A stretch of 64,000 nucleotides of DNA from positions 4,092,001-4,156,000 of the forward strand of contig NZ_CP099397.1 in the NCBI RefSeq assembly GCF_021495345.1. The letters are read 5' to 3'. Numbering within the stretch: the stretch's first letter is position 1; every line of letters starts with the position of its first letter. The position numbers and the translations under genes were made by a program. Below are positions 55,369-62,888 of the stretch, one piece after another. A model generated the notes under the pieces. The model searched no databases, was not told the DNA's origin, and saw nothing but the letters and a program-made list of their open reading frames with translations. The DNA is from Pseudomonas hydrolytica (GTDB taxonomy: Bacteria > Pseudomonadota > Gammaproteobacteria > Pseudomonadales > Pseudomonadaceae).

Positions 55369-56217
55369 TCACGCGGCCGGCGGCACTACCAGCGCATCGC
55401 TGTCGACCGTGGCCAGCAGACGACTGGCCACGCTGCCCAGAAAGAAGCGCGACAACCCTTCGCGGGCATGGGTGCCGAGCACCAGCAGGTCGGCACCGGA
55501 TTGGCGCAGCGCCTCGCCGATCACTCCCTCGGGCGAGCCCACATGCACTTGCAGACGCTCGTTCGCCAGGCTCACTCCGTCCTCGCTCAGGCGCTCGACC
55601 AGCTGCTGACGCAGCAGTTCGCGCTGATTCTGCAGCACCTCGACGCTCAGTCCAGCTTCCATCATCGCGCCCGGCGCCACCGGCTCCACTGCACCGACCA
55701 CATGGAAGTCATCGGCAGCCAGCAGACCCAGTTGGCGAGCCTGGCGCAAGGCCTGCTGCGAGGTGCGCGACAGATCCATCGCCAGCAGGGCATGACGGTA
55801 CTCGCGGGTGACCGGGCCGTTGACCCGCAGCACCGGCAGATGGCTGCTGCGCACCACGCGCTCCAGGGTGGTGCCGACGAAGAAGTCGCGCAGCGCCGAT
55901 TTGCGATGCGCGCCCACCACCAGCAGGTCGGCGCCCATGCCCTGGGCGCTCTCGACGATGATCGCCGCAGGCTCGCCACTGCCCACCACCACGTGCGGAC
56001 GGCTGCCGGCCTGCTCGGCCAGGCGCTCGGCCTGCGCATGCAGCAGCGTCTCGGCCTGCTGCACCTGACTGGCGACGTGTTCGGCCGGCGCATCGTCGTC
56101 GATCACGTGCAGCAGACACCACTCGCCGCCACCCTGGCGGCGGATCAGTTGCACGGCACGCTGCACGGCGTGAGCCGAGCGCTCGGACAGATCGGTGGCT
56201 ACCAGAATCTTGATCAT
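55369..56217 (-). CDS. Tandem universal stress protein
   Basis: The product is 282 aa with two UspA domains (about 1-145 and 150-282). Each has an N-terminal strand (IKILVATDLS; HALLAMDLS) and an ATP-binding G-2x-G-9x-G-like end (VGAHRKSALRDFFVGTTLERVV; LGTHAREGLSRFFLGSVASRL). GGAG is six bases before ATG 56217. In Pseudomonas such tandem USPs are often induced by low oxygen through ANR, and an ANR/FNR-type box sits upstream. Confidence 0.92.
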   Translation of the reverse strand: MIKILVATDLSERSAHAVQRAVQLIRRQGGGEWCLLHVIDDDAPAEHVASQVQQAETLLHAQAERLAEQAGSRPHVVVGSGEPAAIIVESAQGMGADLLVVGAHRKSALRDFFVGTTLERVVRSSHLPVLRVNGPVTREYRHALLAMDLSRTSQQALRQARQLGLLAADDFHVVGAVEPVAPGAMMEAGLSVEVLQNQRELLRQQLVERLSEDGVSLANERLQVHVGSPEGVIGEALRQSGADLLVLGTHAREGLSRFFLGSVASRLLATVDSDALVVPPAA

Positions 56218-56278
56218 TGCGTTCTCCTCGACAGGCTCTTGGCCCGTTCCATTGAGCACCTGGCAAAGCCCTCAGTGC

Positions 56279-56292
56279 TTGATGCAGATCAG
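56279..56292. promoter_or_regulatory. ANR/FNR-type box between the USP and ATPase genes
   Basis: TTGATGCAGATCAG matches the consensus TTGAT-N4-ATCAA at 9 of 10 defined positions. On the plus strand a TATGGT (56314-56319) lies 21 bp downstream, close to class II activator geometry for the ATPase gene. On the minus strand the box could drive the USP gene, with a weaker CTCAAT at the -10 position. One site may serve both divergent genes. Confidence 0.7.
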
Positions 56293-56348
56293 GCCGAGCG
56301 TAAAGAAACCGTCTATGGTCCTAGCGGAACATCGATGGAGGCTCCCGA

Positions 56349-59063
56349 ATGGACACTCGGCTCCCTGAAAACTCTGACAGCGCCTGGCACCAACTGACTC
56401 CGCAACAAGCGTTGGACGCCCAACAGAGCAGCCAGACCGGTCTCAGCGACGCAGAGGCCAGCGCGCGCCTGCAACGCCATGGCCCCAATCGCCTGCCGCC
56501 GCCCAAGCGACGCGGCCCTTTGTTGCGTTTGCTGTACCAGTTCCACAACGTGCTGCTGTACATGATGATGGCCGCCGCCCTGGTCACCGCCCTGCTCGGC
56601 CACTGGGTCGATACCGGGGTGATCCTCGCCGCGGTGCTGATCAACGTGGTGATCGGCTTCATCCAGGAAGGCAAGGCGGAGAATGCCCTCGACGCCATCC
56701 GCAGCCTGCTGTCGCCGCACGCCCTGGTGCTGCGCGGCGGCGAACGCCGGGAGATCGACGCCGAACAGCTGGTGCCCGGCGACATCGTCCTGCTCGCCTC
56801 CGGCGACAAGGTGCCGGCCGACCTGCGCCTGATCAGCGTGAAGAACCTGCTGGTGGAAGAAGCGGCGCTGACCGGCGAATCGCTGCCGGTGGAAAAGTCC
56901 CTGGCCCATTGCCAGGCGGACGCAGCGCTGGGCGACCGGCGCTGCATGGCCTATTCCGGCACCCTGGTGGCCAGCGGTCAGGCCAGCGGGGTGGTGGTGG
57001 CCACCGGTGCGGATACCGAGCTGGGCCGCATCGGCGCCATGCTGCAGCAGGTGCAGGCAATGACCACGCCGCTGCTGCGGCAGATCGAGCAGTTCAGCCG
57101 CTGGCTGGCGCTGGCCATCCTGATCTTCGCCATGGCCACCTTCGCCCTCGGCACCTTCTGGCACGGCCAGGACCCGGCCGAGATGTTCATGATGGTGGTG
57201 GCGCTGACCGCCGCCGCCATCCCCGAAGGCCTGCCGGCACTGATGACGGTGATCCTCGCCCTCGGCGTGCAGCGCATGGCCGGGCGCAACGCCATCGTGC
57301 GGCGTCTGCCGGCGGTGGAAACCCTCGGCTCGGTAACGGTGATCTGCTCGGACAAGACCGGCACCCTGACGCGCAACGAAATGACCGTGCAGCGCCTGGT
57401 CAGCGCTAGCCGGGTGCTCGACGTCAGCGGCGTCGGCTATGCCCCGGAGGGCGCCTTCCATCTCGACGGCGCGCTGGTCGAGCCGGATGCCGCGCTGCTG
57501 GAAATCGCCCGCGCCGCCACCCTGTGCAACGACGCCCAGCTGCAGCAGGACGCCGCCGGAACCTGGCGCCTGCAGGGCGACCCCACCGAGGGCGCCCTGC
57601 ACACCCTGGCGTTGAAGGCCGGGCTGGACACCCCGACGCTGAACCTGCAGTTGCCGCGTAGCGACACCATCCCCTTCGAGTCCGAGCACCGCTTCATGGC
57701 CAGCCTGCACCATGACCACCAGGGCCATGGCGTGATCTACCTCAAGGGCGCGCCTGAGCGCCTGCTGGAGATGTGCAGCGGCCAGCGCGATGCCGACGGT
57801 GGCGTGCAACCGCTGGACGCCGACTACTGGCGGCGCCAGGCCACCGATCTGGCGGCCCGCGGCCTGCGCCTGCTGGCCATCGCCAGCCGCACGGTAAGCG
57901 CCGAGCAGCGCAGCCTGAGCTTCGCCGACGTGGAACAGGACATGTGCCTGCTGGCCCTGGTCGGCATCATCGACCCACCGCGCGAGGAAGCCATCGCCGC
58001 CGTCGCCGAATGCCAGCGCGCCGGCATCCGGGTGAAGATGATCACCGGCGACCACGCCGAAACCGCGCGCGCCATCGGCGCCCAGCTGGGTATCGGTGTC
58101 GGCCTGCCGGCGCTGACCGGCGCGGAGCTGGAACTGCTCGACGAGCGCCGTCTGCGCGAGGTGCTGCCCGGCGTCGAGGTATTCGCCCGCGCCAGCCCCG
58201 AGCACAAGCTGCGCCTGGTGCAGGCCATGCAGGCCAGCGGCGAGGTGGTGGCGATGACCGGCGACGGCGTCAACGACGCCCCGGCCCTCAAGCGCGCCGA
58301 CGTTGGCGTGGCCATGGGCGACAAGGGCACCGAAGCGGCCAAGGAGGCAGCCGAAGTGGTGCTGACCGACGACAACTTCGCCACCATCGCCGGCGCCGTG
58401 CGCGAGGGCCGGGCGATCTACGACAACCTGAAGAAGTTCATCCTCTTCGCCCTGCCCACCAACGGCGGCCAGGCGCTGATCGTGATCGCCGCCATCCTGT
58501 TCCAGCTGACCCTGCCGCTGACCCCGGCGCAGGTGCTGTGGATCAACATGGTCACCTCGGTGACCCTGGGCCTGGCGCTGGCCTTCGAACCGGCCGAGGC
58601 CGGGCTGATGGACCGTCCGCCGCGAGCGCCGGACGAGCCCTTGCTGTCGGGCTTGTTCGTCTGGCGCGTGCTGCTGGTGTCGCTGCTGATGGCCGGTGCC
58701 GGCATCGGCCTGTTCCTCTGGGAACTGCAGCAGGGCACCGGGCTGGACAGCGCAAGGACCATGGCGCTGAACGCGGTGGTGATGTGCGAGGTGTTCTACC
58801 TGATCAACAGCCGACGCATCTTCGCCTCGGTGCTCAGCCTCGACGGCCTGCTGGGCAGCCGCGCGGTGCTGCTGGCGATCGCCGCCTGCCTGCTGCTGCA
58901 GGCGCTGTACACCTACGCGCCGCCGATGCAGCGGCTGTTCAATTCCACCGCGCTGGATGCGGCGCAGTGGGCGCGCGTGGTGCTGGCCGGGCTGGCGGTG
59001 TTCTGCATCGCCGAGCTGGAGAAGTGGGTGATTCGTCGTTTGCGCCTGCAGCCGAGCGGGTGA
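56349..59063 (+). CDS. P2-type cation-transporting ATPase
   Basis: The product is 904 aa with the full P-type plan: actuator domain with TGES (EEAALTGESLPV), phosphorylation site Asp335 in DKTGT, N domain, and hinge GDGVNDAPALK. M4 carries PEGLP (Pro292-Glu293), as in Ca2+/Na+-type P2 ATPases. In M6, N733 and T736 are present but the next residue, Asp in SERCA-like Ca2+ pumps, is Ser737. The transported ion is therefore uncertain. GGAGG lies seven bases before the ATG. It is divergent from the USP gene and shares its ANR-type box. Confidence 0.92.
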   Translation: MDTRLPENSDSAWHQLTPQQALDAQQSSQTGLSDAEASARLQRHGPNRLPPPKRRGPLLRLLYQFHNVLLYMMMAAALVTALLGHWVDTGVILAAVLINVVIGFIQEGKAENALDAIRSLLSPHALVLRGGERREIDAEQLVPGDIVLLASGDKVPADLRLISVKNLLVEEAALTGESLPVEKSLAHCQADAALGDRRCMAYSGTLVASGQASGVVVATGADTELGRIGAMLQQVQAMTTPLLRQIEQFSRWLALAILIFAMATFALGTFWHGQDPAEMFMMVVALTAAAIPEGLPALMTVILALGVQRMAGRNAIVRRLPAVETLGSVTVICSDKTGTLTRNEMTVQRLVSASRVLDVSGVGYAPEGAFHLDGALVEPDAALLEIARAATLCNDAQLQQDAAGTWRLQGDPTEGALHTLALKAGLDTPTLNLQLPRSDTIPFESEHRFMASLHHDHQGHGVIYLKGAPERLLEMCSGQRDADGGVQPLDADYWRRQATDLAARGLRLLAIASRTVSAEQRSLSFADVEQDMCLLALVGIIDPPREEAIAAVAECQRAGIRVKMITGDHAETARAIGAQLGIGVGLPALTGAELELLDERRLREVLPGVEVFARASPEHKLRLVQAMQASGEVVAMTGDGVNDAPALKRADVGVAMGDKGTEAAKEAAEVVLTDDNFATIAGAVREGRAIYDNLKKFILFALPTNGGQALIVIAAILFQLTLPLTPAQVLWINMVTSVTLGLALAFEPAEAGLMDRPPRAPDEPLLSGLFVWRVLLVSLLMAGAGIGLFLWELQQGTGLDSARTMALNAVVMCEVFYLINSRRIFASVLSLDGLLGSRAVLLAIAACLLLQALYTYAPPMQRLFNSTALDAAQWARVVLAGLAVFCIAELEKWVIRRLRLQPSG

Positions 59064-59067
59064 CCGC

Positions 59068-59129
59068 GGTGCGCACGGCGCACCCTACGGAGCGCAGGGT
59101 GTCGCGGGGCCGCCCAGGCCGTGCGCACC
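59068..59129. repeat. REP-like element after the ATPase gene
   Basis: A copy of GGTGCGCACGGCGCACCC starts at 59068. It is followed by a degenerate inverted arm (GGCCGTGCGCACC, ending near 59129). It lies between two convergent genes. Confidence 0.7.
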
Positions 59130-59136
59130 AACCGTT

Positions 59137-59712
59137 CTACGCCCGCTCGCCGCGGGCGAAGGCCATCAGTTCGGGGTAGAAGGCGCGAAAATCCTCGCTC
59201 AGCGGCTCGTATAGACGCTCGAGTTCGGCCAGGCTGCCGTCGAGCAACTGCGGCCGCGACAGCCGTCGCTGCATGCCGGCGATCACCTGCTCCAGTACCG
59301 CGAACTCGCGATAGCTGCCCAGCCAGTCCTGCGCGGCCATGCGCGGCGCCATCAGCGCCAGGCGTCCCGGCAGCTCGGCCTCGGCGGCCAGCACCCGGTA
59401 CACCTCGCGGGTGAAGTGATCCAGCGGCTGCGCGGCGTACTCGGCCCAATCGCGCGCCAGGCAATGGTCGAAGAACAGATCCAGCAGCATGCCGGCCATG
59501 CGCCGCCGCGCGGCGGGAAAGCGGGCACGGGCGCGCGCCTGCAGCGGGTGGCTGTCGGTAAAGGCATCGATGCGCCGGTGCAGGCGGATGGCCGCTTCGA
59601 TCTCCGCCGGCCAGCGCCCGGCCAAAGGCCCCTTGACGAAATCGCCATAGAGGCTGCCGAGCAGCTGCGGCGGGGCGTCGCCGCCCAGGTGCAGGTGAGC
59701 GAGGTAGTTCAT
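59137..59712 (-). CDS. acpH: Acyl-carrier-protein phosphodiesterase
   Basis: AcpH removes the 4'-phosphopantetheine arm from holo-ACP. The 191-aa product starts MNYLAHLHL, with the metal-binding HD-like positions in GSLYGDFVKG and IRLHRRIDAFTDSHP. The segment MLLDLFFDHCLARDW is family-typical. It stands alone, convergent with the ATPase gene and divergent from the ArsR gene. Confidence 0.93.
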   Translation of the reverse strand: MNYLAHLHLGGDAPPQLLGSLYGDFVKGPLAGRWPAEIEAAIRLHRRIDAFTDSHPLQARARARFPAARRRMAGMLLDLFFDHCLARDWAEYAAQPLDHFTREVYRVLAAEAELPGRLALMAPRMAAQDWLGSYREFAVLEQVIAGMQRRLSRPQLLDGSLAELERLYEPLSEDFRAFYPELMAFARGERA

Positions 59713-59781
59713 GCCCCGAGCTTACCGCCACGGCCCGCACAATCGAAGCCAGTGATAAGGACTATCGCGGCAATCGATCTG

Positions 59782-59805
59782 TATATCGTCTGCAGCCGAT
59801 ATAAG
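59782..59805 (+). promoter_or_regulatory. Operator/promoter of the ArsR-ene-reductase operon
   Basis: A perfect inverted repeat TATATCG (59782-59788) N8 CGATATA (59797-59803) overlaps a -10-like TATAAG (59800-59805). An ArsR-family dimer bound here would block transcription of its own operon. No convincing -35 is visible, and the leader to ATG 59815 would be very short. Confidence 0.55.
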
Positions 59806-59814
59806 GTTCGCCCC

Positions 59815-60135
59815 ATGACGATACACACCGACACCGCCATGGACATCGACGCCATCATCAAGGCCCTCGCCCACCCAGTGCGCCGCGACATCCTCGACTG
59901 GCTCAAGGAGCCCGAGCGCCACTTCGCCGAACAGGATCATCCGCTGGAGATCGGCGTGTGTGCCGGCAAGATCTTCCTGCGCACCGGGCTGTCGCAATCC
60001 ACCGTTTCCGCCCATCTGACCACCCTGCAGCGCGCCGGTCTGGTGACCAGCCGCAAGGTCGGCCAGTGGCACTTCTTCAAGCGCAACGAGGAGCTGATCC
60101 AGGCCTTCGTCGCGCATCTCGGCCAGCAACTCTGA
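59815..60135 (+). CDS. ArsR-family transcriptional regulator
   Basis: The product is 106 aa. The winged helix is clear: IIKALAHPVRRDILDWL, then TGLSQSTVSAHLTTLQRAGLVTSRKVGQWHFF (two motifs). The classical metal-binding ELCVCDL box is absent. A single Cys (EIGVCAGKIF, about residue 47) could sense electrophiles. It lies 28 bp before the ene-reductase gene and probably represses it. The long in-frame extension upstream overlaps acpH and is not part of the protein. Confidence 0.9.
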   Translation: MTIHTDTAMDIDAIIKALAHPVRRDILDWLKEPERHFAEQDHPLEIGVCAGKIFLRTGLSQSTVSAHLTTLQRAGLVTSRKVGQWHFFKRNEELIQAFVAHLGQQL

Positions 60136-60163
60136 ACCCGCAGCTCCAACCGGAGGTTTCACC

Positions 60164-61213
60164 ATGCCCAACCTGTTCGACCCCATTCAGATCGGCGATC
60201 TGCACCTGAACAACCGCATCATCATGGCGCCACTGACCCGCTGCCGCGCCGACGAAGGCCGCGTGCCCAACGCCCTGATGGCCGAGTACTACGTGCAGCG
60301 CGCCTCGGCCGGCCTGATCATCAGCGAGGCCACCGCCGTCACGCCGATGGGCGTGGGCTATCCGAACACCCCCGGCATCTGGTCGGATGCGCAGATCCGC
60401 GGCTGGAGCAACATCACCCAGGCGGTACACGCCAACGGCGGCAAGATCGTCCTGCAACTGTGGCACGTCGGGCGCATCTCCGACCCCATCTACCTGAACG
60501 GCGAGCTGCCGGTGGCACCGAGCGCGATCAAGCCGGCCGGCCACGTCAGCCTGGTGCGTCCGATCAAGGAATTCGTCACCCCGCGCGCGCTGGAAACCGA
60601 GGAAATCGCCGACATCGTCGAGGCCTACCGCCAGGGTGCGGAAAACGCCAAGGCCGCCGGTTTCGACGGCGTGGAAATCCACGGCGCCAACGGCTACCTG
60701 CTCGACCAATTCCTGCAGAGCAGCACCAACCAGCGCACCGACCGCTATGGCGGCAGCCTGGAGAACCGTGCGCGCCTGCTGCTGGAAGTCACCGATGCCG
60801 CCATCGACGTCTGGGGCGCCGGTCGCGTCGGCGTGCACCTGGCGCCACGTGCCGATGCCCATGACATGGGCGACGCCAACCGCGCCGAAACCTTCGCCTA
60901 TGTCGCTCGCGAGCTGGGCAAGCGCGGCATCGCCTTCATCTGCGCCCGCGAGAAGGAAGACGACGACAGCCTGACGCCGCAACTGAAGAAGGAATTCGGC
61001 GGCGTGTTCATCGCCAACGAGCGCTTCACCAAGGAGCAGGCCAACGCCTGGCTGGCGCAAGGCAATGCCGATGCCGTGGCCTTCGGCATCCCCTTCATCG
61101 CCAACCCGGACCTGCCGGAGCGCCTGCAGCAGGACGCGCCGCTGAACGAGCCGCACCCGGAAACCTTCTACGGCTCGGGCCCGGTCGGCTACATCGACTA
61201 TCCGCGCCTGTAA
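60164..61213 (+). CDS. Old-yellow-enzyme-family ene-reductase (NemA/XenB-like)
   Basis: The product is 349 aa, an FMN-dependent TIM barrel that reduces activated C=C bonds and nitro compounds with NAD(P)H. FMN and substrate residues are visible: MAPLTRCRA, LQLWHVGRIS, the pair HGANGYLLDQFLQSSTNQRTDRYGGS (split at Asp) with the His/Asn site, and the C-terminal FGIPFIANPDLPERL. GGAGG lies seven bases before the ATG. Control by an adjacent ArsR regulator suggests induction by electrophiles, by analogy with NemR-NemA. Confidence 0.95.
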   Translation: MPNLFDPIQIGDLHLNNRIIMAPLTRCRADEGRVPNALMAEYYVQRASAGLIISEATAVTPMGVGYPNTPGIWSDAQIRGWSNITQAVHANGGKIVLQLWHVGRISDPIYLNGELPVAPSAIKPAGHVSLVRPIKEFVTPRALETEEIADIVEAYRQGAENAKAAGFDGVEIHGANGYLLDQFLQSSTNQRTDRYGGSLENRARLLLEVTDAAIDVWGAGRVGVHLAPRADAHDMGDANRAETFAYVARELGKRGIAFICAREKEDDDSLTPQLKKEFGGVFIANERFTKEQANAWLAQGNADAVAFGIPFIANPDLPERLQQDAPLNEPHPETFYGSGPVGYIDYPRL

Positions 61214-61223
61214 CGCGCCTTAC

Positions 61224-61345
61224 GTAGGGTGCGCTGCGCGCACCGAGACTGCTCGTCGCGAGGTTGGTGCGCACGGCGCACCCTACACCCAGGCCTGAAC
61301 GCACAAGTTGCTCGTTGCGACAGCTGGTGCGCACAGCGCCCCTAC
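61224..61345. repeat. REP-like element with a 60-bp tandem duplication
   Basis: A first arm (61224-61244, GTAGGGTGCGC type) is followed by inverted cores at 61266-61286 and 61326-61345. The last two begin 60 bp apart and are each followed by a near-identical CCCAGGCC(T/A)GAACGCACAAG. This shows tandem duplication of a repeat plus its flank. Confidence 0.75.
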
Positions 61346-61360
61346 GCCCAGGCCAGAACG

Positions 61361-61387
61361 CACAAGACCCGCATTGCGGGTCTTGTG
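61361..61387. terminator. Hairpin between the ene-reductase and coiled-coil genes
   Basis: CACAAGACCCGC (61361-61372) and GCGGGTCTTGTG (61376-61387) form a perfect 12-bp stem with loop ATT, placed between two convergent genes. T-runs are short on both sides. Confidence 0.7.
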
Positions 61388-61403
61388 CATTTAACGCGGT
61401 GCC

Positions 61404-62252
61404 TCAGCGCTGGTTGATCTGCTGCTGCAGATTCACCACCTGGCTCTGCAGGGTGTTGATGTTGCGCGTCATCTGCGCGCGGAAGGCATCGAACTCGGCG
61501 GTGTTGGGGCCGGCGCTGGCCGCCGGGCGGTTGTCCAGCTCGCTGCGCAGCACCAGCAGATCCTGCTCCAGATTGCGGATGGCCTGGCTCGGGTTGCCCT
61601 GCTTCTTCAACGTTTCGATATCGCCGCTGAGGGTCTTGATCCGCCCATCGAGCTTGCCCAGCTCGGCCTGGGTCGCCTTGGCATCCGCCTGCGCGGATTT
61701 CAGTGCGGCCTGCTCGCTGGCCAGCGCCTGCAGACGCTTGTCGAAGTCGGCGCTGGCGCCCAGACCGTTCTTGAGTTCGGTGCCCAGCTGCTCGACACGC
61801 TTGTCCAGCGCGGCCTGCGCCGTGCTGCTCTGCTGCAGCTGCTTGCCCAGCTCGGCCAGGCGCGTCTCCAGTTGCTTGACCTGCAGCTTGAGCGCCTCGC
61901 TGCCGCTGGTGACGCTGGACTCGGTGGCCACCACCTTGCCGGAAATATCCTGAATACGTCCGGCCGCCTCTTCGCTGATGCGCGCGAAGCTTTCCTGGGT
62001 TGCCACCAGGCGCTGCTCCATCAGGCCGATCTGCTGCAGGCTCCACCAACCCAGGCCGCCCAGCGCGATGGCAAGCGCACCCACCAGCGCCCACAGCGGC
62101 CCGGTGCTCGGCGCTCGGGCGGCCGGTGCCTTGCCACTGGCGGCTCTGGAGCTGCGCGGCGCCGGCTCGTCACGCGGCTCGGCGAAATCCTCGCGGCGCT
62201 CGGGGGTCAGGCTGGGCAGGTTGTCGAGCTCGTCGTTGGCATCATTGCGCAT
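61404..62252 (-). CDS. Inner-membrane coiled-coil protein, unknown function
   Basis: The product is 282 aa. A charged, Pro/Ser/Arg-rich cytoplasmic N-terminus (1-50) precedes one transmembrane helix (about 52-74, PLWALVGALAIALGGLGWW). A long periplasmic coiled coil (about 78-230, rich in Ala/Leu/Glu/Lys/Gln) and a short C-terminal helix (MTRNINTLQSQVVNLQQQINQ) follow. No enzymatic motif is seen. The layout resembles HemX-type or tip-link scaffolds, but a function cannot be assigned. Confidence 0.75.
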   Translation of the reverse strand: MRNDANDELDNLPSLTPERREDFAEPRDEPAPRSSRAASGKAPAARAPSTGPLWALVGALAIALGGLGWWSLQQIGLMEQRLVATQESFARISEEAAGRIQDISGKVVATESSVTSGSEALKLQVKQLETRLAELGKQLQQSSTAQAALDKRVEQLGTELKNGLGASADFDKRLQALASEQAALKSAQADAKATQAELGKLDGRIKTLSGDIETLKKQGNPSQAIRNLEQDLLVLRSELDNRPAASAGPNTAEFDAFRAQMTRNINTLQSQVVNLQQQINQR

Positions 62253-62415
62253 GGTTGAACCTATGGTTGAAACGGAATAAGCGAAGGTGCCGCGCAGTAT
62301 ACCGATTCGCCATCAGCCGATCAGCGCCGCGCCAAGCAGGTGCGCCGCGCACCGACGAAGGGCGCGACAGGGCCATCGACCCGCCTGCAGCCCGCCAGTT
62401 CCGCGAAATTTGAAC

Positions 62416-62431
62416 TGGTACGCACTTTGCT
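62416..62431 (+). promoter_or_regulatory. Sigma-54 (RpoN) promoter
   Basis: TGGTACGCACTTTGCT matches TGGCACG-N4-TTGCW at all positions except one. The invariant GG (62417-62418) and GC (62429-62430) are separated by exactly 10 bp. It drives the plus strand and the only gene ahead is the 95-aa orphan at 62601. Between 62253 and 62415 I see no gene; GGTGCGC-C-GCGCACC (62339-62353) is a palindrome that could be an activator site or a REP remnant. Confidence 0.75.
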
Positions 62432-62600
62432 TTTTACCCTGTCGTGGACAGCTCATCGCGCGTCGCCCACAAGCCAGCAGGCGGCCTGAAAGTTCTGCAT
62501 CGCACCGACAGGTGTACCAGCCCGGGAACAGGCTGGCTCGGTTACGGAGGGCGAGGACGCCCGAACCCGTGACTCTTCAACCAACAGGGGGGAAGTGGCA
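62432..62600 (+). promoter_or_regulatory. Leader RNA of the 95-aa gene with RsmA/CsrA-like hairpin
   Basis: The leader is about 160 nt. GGGCG (62549-62553) pairs with CGCCC (62558-62562), presenting AGGA in the loop, the form favoured by CsrA/RsmA. ACGGA (62544-62548) lies just upstream, and the GA-rich Shine-Dalgarno (62587-62595) is a further possible site. Another hairpin is formed by CCAGCC and GGCTGG around 62517-62536. These features suggest post-transcriptional control, by inference only. Confidence 0.5.
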
Positions 62601-62888
62601 ATGGAACTGAACAAAGAAGTCCTGGATTGCATGAAAACGCTGCGCCGTCGCCTGCGCGAGGAACTGGCGGTGGATATCCGCCTGAGCCAGCCCGACGCCG
62701 TCAGCGCCATGCTCGATGGCAGCCTCAAGTCCAATGACGAGGAAACCCGCCGCGTCGGCCGGCGCCTGGCGGAACTGTCCGACCAGCCACAACGCCTGAC
62801 CGCCACCCCGCTGGCCGCGGTGGAACTGCCGGTAGCCCCGCAGACCGGCTCGGTGCGCATCTATCGCGGTCAGCGCATCTACGCCTGA
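62601..62888 (+). CDS. Orphan 95-aa protein under a sigma-54 promoter, unknown function
   Basis: The product is 95 aa. It begins with a basic helix (MELNKEVLDCMKTLRRRLREEL), continues with a likely helical segment (DAVSAMLDGSLKSNDEETRRVGRRLAELS) and ends with a Pro/Val-rich tail (SVRIYRGQRIYA). There is no signal peptide or transmembrane helix. I do not recognise the family. A GGGGGGAAG Shine-Dalgarno precedes ATG 62601. Its last 10 bp overlap the end of the convergent SDR gene. Confidence 0.75.
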   Translation: MELNKEVLDCMKTLRRRLREELAVDIRLSQPDAVSAMLDGSLKSNDEETRRVGRRLAELSDQPQRLTATPLAAVELPVAPQTGSVRIYRGQRIYA

